This document shows positions 32,205 to 44,373 of a stretch of DNA of 64,000 nt, piece by piece. The notes beneath the pieces were generated by a model. That model was given only the letters and a program-made list of their open reading frames with translations. It was not told where the DNA came from and did no database searches. The number at the start of each line of letters is the position of its first letter. Positions within the stretch are counted from its first letter, which is position 1. Origin of the DNA: Dama dama (Eukaryota; Chordata; Mammalia; Artiodactyla; Cervidae); the NCBI RefSeq assembly GCF_033118175.1, contig NC_083697.1, forward strand, positions 26,820,001 to 26,884,000, given 5' to 3'. The position numbers were made by a program, and so were the translations under genes.

Positions 32205-32321
32205 GGAAAAAGCAAAAAAGGGTATAATATCTTACATTGGGCAAAGACTTAGAAATGATGAATAAAATTTTGAATCTCCATGACTTTTATCTTTACTCCT
32301 CCTCTTTGTTAACACCTTATC

Positions 32322-32485
32322 CTTTTTAAAATATATTTTTAATTGGAGAATAATTGCTTTACAATGCTGTAGTGGTTTCTGCAATACAGCAAGATGAATG
32401 AACTGTAAGTATATATATATTCCCTCCTTCTTGAGCCCCAATCCCACCCCTCTAGGTTGTCACCAAGCCCCAAGCTCAGCTCCCT
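32322..32485 (-). mobile_element. Ruminant L1 3' end, antisense
   Basis: ttaattggagaataattgct, ttacaatgctgtagtggttt and cttgagccccaatcccaccc match the L1 3' end in antisense. Flanks gttaacaccttatc (32308-32321) and gttgacaccttatc (32486-32499) are a 13/14 target-site duplication, so this is a complete but severely 5'-truncated insertion. Confidence 0.9.
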
Positions 32486-32499
32486 GTTGACACCTTATC

Positions 32500-35330
32500 T
32501 TGATTGAGGTTTAGATGAGAGAACTAATATTCCACAGTAGAAATGGGACCCTTGTGGGAAGGGGGGGAAGGAAGGGTGGGATAAGATGTAGGACCTAGAC
32601 AGTTGAGTTAGGAACATGGATTTAAGAGTCTCTAATATCATCTACCAGTTTTCACACTGGGAAGTAAGCATCAGAGAAGGGGTTTTCAGTAGATGAGAAT
32701 GGACCAGATGGATAAGCTCAACATCTGAATTTCTTTAAAAAGTGGTAATTTAGTTTTGGTGTAGCTTGAGGAAGGAGTGGGAGTGGGGAGTTGAGGAAAT
32801 GCTGAACTCATAGAATGGTGCTTGCTATATTGTCTAGATAACCCTAGATAACTGTTCCTATCTTGCGACCATTTTTAAGGGCAAGGATAACACATTTTGG
32901 TGTGTATAAGTCACCCTGTCAATACAGGAAAGGGACTCAGGAGGGAGGGAAGGACTATTTTACTCATAAGAGTTGAGTGCTTACCACGATCTTCATACTC
33001 TCCTTCCTACCCCATCAAGCCCCTTTTGATTTTTGTTGGTATGTTGAGTTTTGTCTGGATATAATACATTAAAAATACCTTTATCTTTCCAGATATAACA
33101 TACAAATGTTTTTACAAAACTTTACAATAACTGTAATTATGTATACTTGCAGGTGGACACCACACTTTTGATTGACAGTCATTCACTTCCCCTCTTTCTA
33201 ACTCAGAGACCATCTATGACAGAGCCTGAAAGGGATGAATAACCTTCCTAGCTTCCCCTGCAGTTAGAGATAGCCATGTGTCCTAGTTTTGGCCAATTAG
33301 ATATAAGGAGATATCATTGGAAAACTCCTGGGAAATTTTGATTAAAAAGAAATAAGTATAGAAAACTCTTTCTACCTTCTCATCCCCTCATGGATGTGTG
33401 GGGAATGATGTCTGTCTTGGTAGTAGCTCTGATTTCAAGAGGATGAAAGCTAACCTGCTTAAGACAAGAAATGGGTGAGTGGAAGATACCTTGGTCTTTA
33501 AGGAAATTGTTGGACCAGTCCACTATAAAAGACTGATTGCATACTCCTGTACTTACTGTATGATGCTACCAAAACTACATTTTTTTTTTTTTTTTAGAGC
33601 TAATTCTGGATGGTGTTCTGTAACTTGCCACCTGACAGTCTTTTATGTCGTGGCTTACCTATTTTTGAAATCTATATCTTGCTGTGTTGGTTGGTTGACT
33701 GAAATAGTTGAGTACCTGTTTGGTGGTTCCCCCCTCCCCCTGACCCCAGAAAGATTGCAAGAGTGATATGCAAAAATTTGAAGAAATATATCTGAGAACA
33801 TTTTTGCCTTCAAATGTGAACTCGTTTCATCACAGAATTCTTGGCTTACAATTGGTATGGAAATTTCAGGGAAATAATTGCCCCATTATTTCCTGTCATT
33901 AAAGAGCTCAGCCCTGGCCTGATTTTTTCCTTTTCTTCTCCTCCCACCTTCCCCCACCTCCAATATTTTACCATGATGTAACAAAAGGTTTGGCTATTTT
34001 TCTTAATTTATCATGAGCCCTTTTATCTGCTTGAATTTTTTCTCAGGTTAGGAAAATTTTCTTCTCATACCTTTATACATTCTGTATTGTGTTCTAAACC
34101 AATCACAAAGATAGCAAACCGTTTACTAGATGAATACCCATTATTCATATATTAGATATCTGTTTTTCATATTTTACCTACTTATTGTTACTTTTTAGTC
34201 TAATTCTGATTCTCTGCCATCTCTTTTCTGTAGTTGAATCTAATCTTTGCTCCTTCTGGTGCTGCTTAAAATGCCACTATTTTATTATTTTCCTTTTTTC
34301 CTCCTCAATGTGTTTTTTTTATCTGTGGTCTTATATACTCTGTCCCTTCCTCTTGTCTGATTAATGTTCTTTACTTTCCCCATGGGTGGTGTAAATGGGA
34401 TCTGACGTTATTATTATATTTTTCTTTCTAAGTAGTATTTACATGGTTATTTCCTTTTAGAACTTAAGGTGTCCATCTGAATGAATTAGGTTAAATTATC
34501 AGTCATTTATCAGGCTGAGGGGGTTGGGAAGGAAGAGAAATACATCCACAGAAGAACCTGATCTCTCCTGTTTGGTTGTTCGAAACTGCTGTCCTAGGGC
34601 CATGTTTCTTTTACTACAGGCATATAGTACTACTAGGGCCAGCCCTACTTTTGTCAGTAGAAATACAGAATGCTCTTATTCTTCATTCTGAAAGGCCAGG
34701 ATTCCTCTCCCAGTGAGGAAGCATAGCGCTGGTATGTGCTGGTGATAGAACCCCAAGCTAAGTGATGCCAACCTCGTCTCTAGCCCTGTCTCCTCTAATT
34801 TAAAGGTACTTATGTTTTCCCTAGGATTTCCTTACTTCTTTTCTGTGTCTCATTACTACAATCATGGCTATATTCCTGATGAGTCCTTCAAGCTAATCCC
34901 ATCTACATTGTAGTCAGTAAAAAATCCGTAGTGCTTTTGCCATGACTTGTTGAAGAGGTTGAAAAACAGTACATTTTCTAGACACTCTTAGCTAGGACTC
35001 TAAACAGAATTTAGGTCTAATAATTTGGATGCACTTATATGGGATTTGGAAGAGAGAAGTGAGATTATAGGCTATTCCACTAGCTTCTGACAGCAAATGC
35101 CATTTTAGGATATCTATTTTTGTTGTGACTTCCTGATTATCAGGTGACAGCTTCTGAGTTTTGCAGGCAGGTGTCTGATTATAGAGCTGTCAGTTTTTTC
35201 ATAGCTTGATCCTGGATTGTGTTTCTCAATCATTTTGGAAAAGTTAACTTGATATTTTATTGTTTATTAAGTTTTCTAATGATTCTGATAGCCATCTAAA
35301 ATCATGCAAAGCTTTATGCTTAAGTTCACT
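32500..35330. other. Mostly unassigned sequence
   Basis: No gene recognised. 33160-33480 (cctagcttcccctgcagtta, gtcctagttttggccaatta) resembles an old DNA-transposon or LTR remnant of unknown family. 33960-34480 may be a very old antisense LINE. A T17 run lies at about 33579-33595. Confidence 0.4.
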
Positions 35331-35331
35331 A

Positions 35332-35352
35332 GGATAGAATAGAATAGAATAG
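35332..35352. repeat. Short (GAATA)n tandem
   Basis: About four imperfect 5-bp units, gatagaatagaatagaatag. Confidence 0.85.
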
Positions 35353-36734
35353 ATTCACTATCTCCCACTGGAATTTGATCGGTGTGAACTCTGATGGAGA
35401 TTCTCCCCTATTCTTGTTTTTCCTTTGTGATTTGACTGAGTTTTTAGGAAGGACTTTTGATATCTACTATCATACCACCATTTTTCCAAAAGTCTTATTT
35501 CTGATGTATTTCAGATATTCATGTAATCAAAGCTGTCTCCGCTTTTCCTCTCATTTTCTTCTTTGGGAATTTGCTTAGGAAGTAAGATAATATTTTTATG
35601 GAGATTTCATATACACCCTACATCTTCAAAGCCTTGTTGGGTGTATAAATCCCAGTCATTTGACTATAAACCAAATAACGTCTTCCTCATGACTCATTTC
35701 CTGCTGAGTGTATTTTGTGAAAGGAAGTGTAATTTTATAACCGTTCTGAGTTCTTGATGCCATGTGTTTCTTTTCTTCGAGTTTCACTTTGGTCATTGTT
35801 CATTTTATTGGTGTTCACTCTCCTGCCCTCATGGAGCTTACTGTAATGGGAGAATGAGATAAAGAGACCGATAAAGCAGATGGGCTTTTTCTGTGTTATC
35901 TGCATGTACATCTGTCAGATCTCCACTGACACTAGAGAAGGGTTGGGATGGAGGTTTCCCGTAGGATGAGTGTTTAAACTGACTTAGACGAAACTAGGTT
36001 TTAGCCTAGTGTAAAATGTGAGTGATGAGTGCTCTAGATAGATCATTGTTTGACAAGCGCAAAGACTCAGATGTGAGAGGGAGAAAAGAAACAACCAAAG
36101 ACAAATCAAACAAAAAAGCCATGGGCTCTGAACTTCAGCCAACTCTTATAACCAGAGTGAGTATGGTGGGCCAGGGAGATGACACAATGCCTCCCCCTGA
36201 CCAAAAAAAAAAAAAAAAAAGTTGAGGACCAAACAATGAAACTTAAATTTAATGTTAGAAACTCCAAGGACTGCATATACTGTTTTCTAGTGTGTAATAT
36301 TCAGGGATGTGATTTACATTTTTCAGGGCGTTGAATGGTTCACATGTCTATTAACTGTTCTTTATCTGTTAATTCTTTCAGATTTTTGATGGGTACCACT
36401 ATGGAGTAGGATGGATATTATTTTGGTCTGGATTTTGAAGCAGGTATTTTAAAACTAGCTTTTGACATAAAACAAATCTTGATGGGATGACTGTGAAAGC
36501 CTAATTCTAAGTATCTTTCTGTTGAGACATGCTTATGTCATAATATGCATTTCATATTTTATATATGTCATAATATATAACCAGTTTGCTACCTGGTATG
36601 ATTTTACAGTGAGCAGTTGAATTTTGAGAGTTTACAATGATGATAATTTAGAGTGTATTGACCCTTTCTTTCCTGTAGCTGGGAAAGGTATCCTCCTGGT
36701 GTGGAAACGAATGCTCAGTAAAGCGTAAAGTAAA
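35353..36734. other. Unassigned sequence
   Basis: 35800-35900 (ctcctgccctcatggagctt) matches a common mammal-wide repeat block of unassigned family. An A18 tract lies at about 36203-36220. Short plus-strand frames here have no domain. Confidence 0.4.
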
Positions 36735-36848
36735 GATATCTTTCAGGTGGACAGTTGTGTGGATTAAATAAGACATGTAGGAAGGACTTGTACCTGGTCA
36801 CAATAAATGTGACCATCACAATAAATGTACCATCACAATAAATATGAA
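36735..36848 (+). mobile_element. MIR 3' half with tandem expansion
   Basis: gtgtggattaaataagacat and cctggtcacaataaatg follow the MIR 3' end. The end is then repeated: catcacaataaatgt and catcacaataaatat continue to 36848. Confidence 0.6.
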
Positions 36849-38254
36849 TTCCTTTTTCCTTCTTCACAAGGTGCTAGCTATCAGACAACATGATGTCATT
36901 ACATCTGATTGCCACAGTGAACATTAAAGAGAACAAATATTTCCTAACACACTAGTGGAATCTCTTTGCCACTTTACTTTCTCATCTTCTGTGGTTTTGT
37001 GATTCTAAGATTGAGAAAAGTGAGCTTGATGGTTGGAAAGGTCTTATGGAAGATGTGATACTAAAAGAAAGGACAGATATAGGGAAGTAAAGGAGTAATT
37101 GGGTCAAATAGAGAAACATGAACAAAAGGTGAGAGATGCAACATGATAGTGTTTCTGTGAGATGAAGGAGCTTGTCCTTTGTGGGTAAAGACTCAACTCA
37201 ATTAAATTAATCAGACCCAGCCATTTCTGAAAGATCATTGGGGTTACACAAGCTCCCAAGTTATGTAGTATAAAGTGAATGGTGGACAGTTTTGGGTGGC
37301 AAAACTTAGTGAGTCAGAAAACAATAATGTGTTTCACATTTATTCATTAGGCTGAAATTTTGGGCTATTTTTATACCCCAATTCTATAACAGTTCCCCTT
37401 TTCACTATACTACAGTATTGAAATGTACTTATTTTTAACCTCTAGGTTAACGTTTAGTATCAGTTAATCAGAAATTCCTTTGGTTTCACACATGGAGGGA
37501 ATGTTTCAAGAGTATAAAAAGGAGAAATTAAAAAAAATATGTATTTTTGATATAAGGGAATATAATGCTTCTTTGTTTTGATTCCTCTTGAAAGTAGAAA
37601 TATTCTAAAAACAGTTTTATTTGCATCTTCAAATTGCAAGCACAAAACCTTGATCTAGAATTCATATTAAGTGTTTCTTCCTAAACCACTTAAATTTAAA
37701 TATCATCAGCCACATGGCAACAAAGGTATAATTTCCTGAAAAATTGTATTTTTAGTGAGAATATTTTCATGCAAAGCATCTTATTTTTCTCTGAAAGTCA
37801 TACTTTTTCCCAGAAACCAGCAGTTTCATTTCTGTATTTTAATTAGTATTTTTATTTTCCACAATCTGTTGATAGTGGTGGGAAACTTGAACTTGAGACT
37901 TTGTTTAGCTGTATAAATCTTGAAATTAGTGTGTCTTTCTCAATGAGGACATCATCTGAATAGGGAATCAGTGTTGATTCAGTATAGAAATACTGAAGAA
38001 GCGTTTCATTGTGACTCCATAAAAAATTCAAAATGAAAATTATAAGCAAGTTGCAATGGAAGGAAGCTGTCTGAAAGTTGACACTCCAGAAAAATTCCAT
38101 AAAACTGGAGAGAGAATTTTCTACAGGTCTAGTAATGACTCTTAGTATAGCTTAAACTGAAAAGAAAGCATTCCTCTTTTAAAAAAATTCTAATTTCAAA
38201 GTAAAAGAAAAAAGTTATAAAAAAGTCAAATAAAAAAATTAAACAATTTTTAAA
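36849..38254. other. Unassigned AT-rich sequence
   Basis: No gene, RNA or repeat recognised over about 1.4 kb. Confidence 0.45.
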
Positions 38255-38312
38255 GCTTTCCAGATGATTCTAACATGCTGCCAAGTCTGACAAATCCTGC
38301 TGTCTTCTTGAT
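38255..38312 (+). mobile_element. MER5A-like right end
   Basis: aaagctttccagatgattct and atgctgccaagtctgacaaa resemble the MER5A right end. The flank beyond it is shared with the copy at 42138-42248. Confidence 0.5.
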
Positions 38313-39631
38313 AGATGACCTTTTCTTCAGCTTGCTTAGCCAGGATTCCTGAAAGGAAAGCATTTCTTACTTTTGTATTAAGCCAATATTAAACATGACA
38401 AAATAATCTGTGTATTAAAAATTCTTCTAGGAAACAGGAATTCTTTGCTACAGTACCCTTTATTGTTTTATTCCAAGCAATTTTTTTTTGTGAATTATTC
38501 CACCTTTTTTGTAAATCATCCTTTTATTGTTCCTACTTCCTAATCCCATCTTGACTCTAACTTTATTGTTTTGACAACTATTATTTTTCTCATTTCAGTT
38601 TGCTGCTACTCCTCCTTACTCTTACTTCTCTTTTCTCTCTTTTTTTTTTTTTGGCCTCTAGTTCAATTTTGATCATCCTCATTCTCTCCATTAAGCAACT
38701 CTGCAGCACCACAATCTCACAGGCTTCATTCTGCCCACTCATTTAAACAGTTTGAGCTGATGTTTGAGATCATGAAGTCTTGGCTCCTGCGAGAAGAAAC
38801 TTCCAGATTTCTTTATCCTGCCAAATACTTGTCTACAAGTAAAATGCAGTGTGAATTTTGCCTCCTGATGAGATGATAAAAATGCCAGTTACCCTCCTCC
38901 AAGCAAATGAAAACTAGCCTTTATAACAAGGGACACATTTCTAGAGAATATAATCCTGTTTTATAAATTTTGCAAGAGTGAGTCATCTGAAATGACTTTA
39001 GAAATCCTCCGTGAAGACAAAAAAATAATTTGAAAAAGTATTTATTTGGTATTGCAATAACCACATAAACTTTCTGAAACTTTCATATAGGTTAAACACA
39101 AGGCTTAATGTTTGACAACTGTATTATATTTTCTTCAGTGAATTTTGCATAGTGTTTGGTTCCATGTGCTTTTCTCTTGCCATATCTAGGCCACTCTGGT
39201 GAGTTAAAAAGGACTTTAAAGCTATGGAATGCCTTGTAAAAAGAAACAACCAATTAATGAAAGTAAGAGTGAGCTATGGCTTGGCCTTAGTACCTGTGAG
39301 AAAGACCTGAGGTTGTTCATAGAACATCAGCAAAAATTATGGATTGGGTTTTATATTGGATATAAGTTCCAATAGGGAACAAACATTGAGAAAGAATATG
39401 AAAAATGAAGCTGGCAATATTTCATTCTTCCTCAGTTTTGACTGAATTTCATTTGAAATATGTTTACTTCTGTAGAGCACAGAGTTTGGAAAAATATGTA
39501 GATGCCCTCATGGATTCAGGGGAGAATAACTAGGAGGAAGAAGAGGTTGCCGTGAAGAGCAGATCAATAAATAGGGCTATTTGACTGCAAAACAGAGATT
39601 ACCAAGGGACCTAATCACTGTTTTAAAATAT
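38313..39631. other. Unassigned sequence
   Basis: A T13 run lies near 38640. No gene or repeat recognised with confidence. Confidence 0.45.
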
Positions 39632-39712
39632 TGCATTGGCCAAAAGATTGTTTGAGTTTTGGAAACAGCTTATGAGAAACCTGAATAAATGTTTTTGGCC
39701 AACCCAATATTT
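39632..39712 (+). mobile_element. Mariner-type MITE
   Basis: About 80 bp with inverted ends: tattgcattggccaaaagat at the left and ttttggccaacccaatatt at the right. This is the compact internally deleted mariner common in ruminant DNA. No transposase is encoded. Confidence 0.82.
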
Positions 39713-39944
39713 GAAGGGCTTTTAGGTAGAATATGCACACAATTTGATATGTAGACACTAACAGGGGAGAAGCTGGGGACACACAGGATTTGTTTTAAAA
39801 GGTGTGAAGAAGAAAATTCATGATGTAAAAACCTTGAATGATGTAAAAACCCCTATGCCCCAAAATTTCTGATATACTGGGATTTACAATACTTTTATAC
39901 ATTATCTTTGTTTTCTTAAAAAATTTTTTTTTTGGTGTATGTAT

Positions 39945-41052
39945 GTGAATTTGCTTTATTGACTACGCCAAAGCCTTTGACTGTGTGGACCACAACAAAC
40001 TGTGGAAAATTCTTAAAGAGATGGGAATATCAGACCACCTGACCTGCCTCCTGAGAAATCTGTATGTAGGTCAAGAAGCAACAGTTAGAAATGGACATGG
40101 AACAAAGACTGGTTCCAAATCGGGAAAAGAGTCCATCAAGGCTGTATATTGTCACCCTGCTTATTTAACTTACATGCAGAGTACATCATGCGAAATGCCA
40201 GGTTGGATGAAACACAAGCTGGAATCAAGATTTCTGGGAGAGATATCAATAATCTCAGATACACAGATGACACCACCCTTATGGAAGAAAGTGAAGAAGA
40301 ACTAAAAAGCCTCTTGATGAAAGTGAAAGAGGAGAGTGAAAAAGTTGGCTTAAAGCTCAACATTCAGAAAACTAAGATCATGGCATCTGGTGCCATCACT
40401 TCATGGCAAATAGATGGGGAAACAATGGAAAGAGTGAGAGACTTTATTTTTTGGGCTCCAAAATTACTGTAGATGGTGACTGCAGCCATGAAATTAAAAG
40501 ACACTTGCTCCTTGGAAGAAAAGCTATGTCCAACCTAGATAGTGTATTAAAAAGCAGAGACATTACTTTACCAACGAAGGTCTGTCTAATCAAAGCTATG
40601 GTTTTTCCAGTAGTCATGTATGGATATGTGAGAGTTGGACTATAAAGAAAGCTGAGCACTAAAAAATTGATGCTTTTGAACTGTGGTGTTGGAGAAGACT
40701 CTTGAGAGTCCCTTGGACTGCAAGGAGATCCAACCAGTCCATCCTAAAGGAAATCAGTCCTGAATATTCATTGGAAGGACCAATGCTGAAGCTGAAACTC
40801 CAATACTTTGGCCACCTGATGTGAAGAACTGACTCATTTGAAAAGACCGTTATGCTGGGAAAGATTGAACGTGGGAGGAGAATGGGATGACAAAGGATGA
40901 GATGGTTGGATGGCATCACCCATGTGATGGACATGAGTTTGAGTAGGGTCTGGGAGTTGGTGATGGACAGGGAAGCCTGGTGTGCTGCAGTCCGTAGGAT
41001 TGCAAGGAGTCAGACATGACTGAGCGACTGAAGTGAATTGATGTGAATTGTC
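39945..41052 (+). mobile_element. BovB LINE, sense (copy C)
   Basis: The 3' third of BovB, from the RT fingers/palm region to the tail (gacatgactgagcgactgaa). It is 5'-truncated at about 39945, just after tttatg-type low-complexity sequence. Confidence 0.96.
39951..41000 (+). pseudogene. BovB reverse transcriptase, frameshifted
   Basis: Successive plus-strand frames hold FDCVDHNKLWKILKEMGISD (39985 region), then after a frame change SPCLFNLHAEYIM and RYTDDTTLMEES (40149-40472), then GSKITVDGDCSHEIKRHLLL (40403-40645) and further broken C-terminal parts. The catalytic box reads YTDD here, against YADD in copies D and E; frameshifts alone make it non-functional. RT normally copies BovB and Bov-tA RNA by target-primed reverse transcription. 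Confidence 0.92.
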
Positions 41053-42137
41053 TCCCAGTTAATTTAGAATTTAACAATGGACTATTTGTTTGCTCTTTAG
41101 AACAAGTTATATAACCTTAGGATACTTAAGTTTTCATGGACTCAGATTTTTTTCACTTATTACACAGTAAGCTCTATGTCAATGAAAGACATTAACAATG
41201 TTGTCCAGCAAAAGCATCAAGTGCTAAATGATTAACACGGTTTACTCAGTTTTAGTTAAAATCATTCTTGTTTTTTATAATATTTGGCATAAGTTGTCCT
41301 GTACGGTGGGTGAATGATTGAGTCAATTTTCTGATGTCATAGCATTATCTGTACATGTGATAATTTCAATGCATTGCATCTATCCATCCAAATTCATACC
41401 TGAAAAAATATCGCAGATGAAATTTTGGTATCATTCCTCAGGACAACTAGGGGAACAAAGGCATAGCTCTTCCCCTCTATGGGCACAGCTGAATTTAGGA
41501 TGAGCATATTCTCTTGGAAGTACATTCCTTTCCTATCCAATATGAAGTAACCAGGAAAAAAAACCACACACACACAACTAAGAAATCTGAAAGATTTTTT
41601 AAACTTGTAGTTTCTTTTACATCTGACTGTAAAAGCTTTGCAAATAATAAATATTAAGATTCCCTAAGGTAAGAACATTTCTGAAAACATTAGGTGTGGA
41701 CAACATCCAAACTGGAGTGAAGAAAACAAAGAAATGGGAAAAAAAGAAGAAATCTCTTACTAGGCACTGAAATTTTAGAAACATTCACAAGTGGGAAAAA
41801 GAGAGCTTATAGATACTTTATTTTTTTTATATTAAAAATGGTTGTCTAGATAAGATGCCCTGAAAGTACTACTCAACTAAAATAACTGAAGTGCTAAATG
41901 AAATGGAAAAAAGGTTATAAAAATGGAAATTTTAGAAAACAAATACCAGATACCTTACACAAGATCACTTTTAATATACGTGTGCACTTTATTAATTTAT
42001 CATTATCTCTATGTCATAAATGCTAGAAAACTGGGTTGGCTCTTAAAGTGCAGGATTAAGAGATCTGGCTTAAAGTTTTTTATATGCCTGGAATTGTCCA
42101 TACTTCAGTCTGAATTTGGTAATTATATGAATGTTAT
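41053..42137. other. Unassigned sequence
   Basis: AT-rich, with no gene or repeat recognised. Short frames at 41318-41503 and 41923-42159 have no domain. Confidence 0.45.
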
Positions 42138-42248
42138 GGCCCCAGAGGGGCACATCTGATTGGTCTGGGATGGGGCACAGACCTTGGTAACCTTTAAAGT
42201 TCCCCAATCTTTCTGATGTTCTGCCAAGGTTGAAAAACCTGTTCCAGA
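42138..42248 (+). mobile_element. MER5A right half
   Basis: ggccccagaggggcacatct, gattggtctgggatggggca, aaagttccccaatctttctg and gccaaggttgaaaaacctg follow the MER5A right half. Confidence 0.65.
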
Positions 42249-42359
42249 GTTTTGTTGTTGTTGATAAATGACCTCTTTCTCAGCTTATTCAACCAGATTT
42301 CCTGAATAGAACTGTATTTGGCTCTTCTTACTTTCTATTTTGGGGTGCAGGTCCATTCT

Positions 42360-42760
42360 ATGAATTTGTCTGTCAAATCTATGCTGATGACTACCAGGTC
42401 ATGATAGTCCATCCTCTCATCCAGCTCTTGAACTGTATCACTGAATGGTGATTGGACATTTTCATTTGAATATCCACTCTCAAAACCCCATCATCTGCCA
42501 GTGGCATCAGTGGTCACACATGTGAGAACTTGCCGTCATCTTTGACCTTGTCTCCTCATTCAGTTTGACTCTCCTATGTCTGTAGGTTCCTGTCTATTTT
42601 TCTACTATAGCAGAGCTTTTCATCCTTTCCCCTATCTTGAGTCTATCAGCTTAGACCAGGCTCTCTCTATCTGGCATGGCTGTTACTTGTGTCAGATTTC
42701 TGGCCTTCTCAAATCTAGGCCTTCCCACCTCCAGTGTATCCTATTTATGCTAGAAAATGC
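42360..42760 (+). mobile_element. L2 LINE ORF2 remnant, sense
   Basis: atctatgctgatgactacca begins a diverged but colinear match to the L2 RT C-terminal region, running through the ctgccagtggcatc and gaccttgtctcctcattca blocks to gtgtatcctatttatgctag. No frame survives. Confidence 0.62.
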
Positions 42761-43487
42761 ATTTATTTTAAGCATTACTTTAATTTCATTCCCAACCTTT
42801 CATTGCATTTTCTTTTTTTCTTTTTTTGGCCATATCAAGTTCTGCATAATGTGGCCCAAGCCTTTCCACCTCACAGTACTTAATATCCATTTATCCATTT
42901 TTTTTTTTTCTGGTAAGTCCGTCATGCCTGATCCACAACATGCTTTAATTTGATTCAGTGTTTCCTGAAGTCAAAGTTGCCCATGGATGAAATCTGAGAT
43001 AGGTTTTGGCGGTATATGAATAAACTTCAAAATTGTTTAGTTACACATTTAAATTTAACATAAACTAGAACAATAGACATGTACTTCAAATTCATTCTTT
43101 GAAAAGGTTTTTCTTGCTTAGACTGAGACTAAGGTAAATACCAAAGTTCTTTAAGGTATCAGTTTAAGTATTAAATAGGTACTATGGAAAAACTGAAGGT
43201 GATATATGAACAGCTGACATCCATAAAAAGAGTGATTAATATTATTTTTACTACCTGGAATAATGTGGAGCAGATTCCACCCCCCCCCCCCCCGACCCCA
43301 TCATTTCAGTCCTAATTTAACTTCAAAATTCTCCACTAGGTCAACCATACCAAATCTGCTGGGGAGATGGGGGAAGGTAAAGAAAGAAAGCAAAAGCCAC
43401 TGGTTTTGACCAAGAACACCAGTCATGTGTAAGTGCAAGATTTTGTTGAATGGTGAGAGTGAGTTCTGTTAGGTCAGTTTCAGTTAT
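42761..43487. other. Unassigned sequence with a poly-C tract
   Basis: C16 at about 43278-43293 on the plus strand and a T run near 42898-42908. No gene recognised. Confidence 0.45.
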
Positions 43488-43500
43488 GGGCTACTCTTTT

Positions 43501-43924
43501 TTAAAAATTATTTGTCAGTACCAGGCCTTAGGGTATTCCCAGGTGGTGCTCGTGGTAAAGAACCTGCCTGCCAACACAGGAAACCCGAGATGCAGTTTCG
43601 ATCCCTGGGTGGGGAAGATCCCCTAGGGGAGGTCATGATAATCCACTCGAGTATTCTTGCCTGGAGAATCCCATGGACAGAGGAGCCTGGCTGGCTATGG
43701 TCCGAGGAGTCGCAAAGGGTAGGACATGACTGAGTGACTGAGATGGCCAGGCCGTAGGTGTGGCATGTGAGCTCTTCAGTCTTCTAGTTGTGGCATGCGG
43801 GCTCTTCAGTCTTCTAGTTGTGGCATGCAGCCTGTGGGGTCTAGTTCCCTGACCGAAGATCGAACCTGGGTCCCCTGCGTTGGGAGCACCGTGTTTTAGC
43901 TACTGGGCCACCAGGGAAGTCCCT
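43501..43924 (-). mobile_element. CHR-type SINE, antisense, split by Bov-tA
   Basis: The tail is at the left (ttaaaaattatttgtcagta) and the head complement at the right (gatcgaacctgggtcccctg, gggccaccagggaagtccc). Flanks gggctactctttt at 43488-43500 and 43925-43937 are a perfect 13-bp target-site duplication. A ~30-bp unit (tgtggcatg … ttcagtcttcta) is repeated at about 43757-43816. Confidence 0.92.
43533..43746 (+). mobile_element. Bov-tA SINE nested in a CHR SINE
   Basis: Head attcccaggtggtgctcgtg, body and tail gacatgactgagtgactgag. Flanks ccaggccttagg (43521-43532) and ccaggccgtagg (43747-43758) match 11/12, placing the insertion inside the older CHR element. Confidence 0.94.
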
Positions 43925-43989
43925 GGGCTACTCTTTTGCATGTTAAAGGGGAAAAAGAAAACTGGAATCAAAACCAAAGGGATGACACG

Positions 43990-44320
43990 AGTGAATATGC
44001 AGTTTGTTCTCAACTGCCGTCTAGGCAGACAGATTCCTCTGCGAGTTGGCCAATCTGTGGACAAACACCAGATCTGCGGTCTTGGGGCCCCTTCTGTCTT
44101 CTGACGCGGCCACTACATCGTCCTCTGCTGCTGACGCCCCACCCTGGTCTGTTCTCTCCAAGCGAGGCCTGGGGACCAGGAGCTGGTCTGGGGTGAGAAG
44201 GAGTGACAGAGCTGTGAGAGGAGGCTGTGGTGAGAGCGTGCTCTGTGCTGTTGTAACATGTCTGGGCTCTTCCTTCGCACTTGAAAAACCAGTCCTAGCA
44301 TACGTCGGGGAAGAAGCCTG
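43990..44320. promoter_or_regulatory. CpG-dense patch with downstream TATA-like motif
   Basis: About eleven CpGs fall in 300 bp (ctgccgtc, ctgcgag, tgcggtc, gacgcggcc, atcgtc, gacgcccc, aagcgagg, gagcgtg, ttcgc, acgtcgg) within CpG-poor DNA. cataaatag at 44354-44362 resembles a TATA box on the plus strand. No downstream gene is recognised, so promoter function is conjecture. Confidence 0.22.
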
Positions 44321-44373
44321 AAGTGGCAATTAATGTTCAGCCTTCTCCCACTCCATAAATAGAGGCTTTTCCC

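Noticed and set aside
36022..36225. Lysine-rich 67-codon plus-strand frame ending in an A-run
   Set aside because: The charged C-terminus is simply the translated poly-A tract. No other support.
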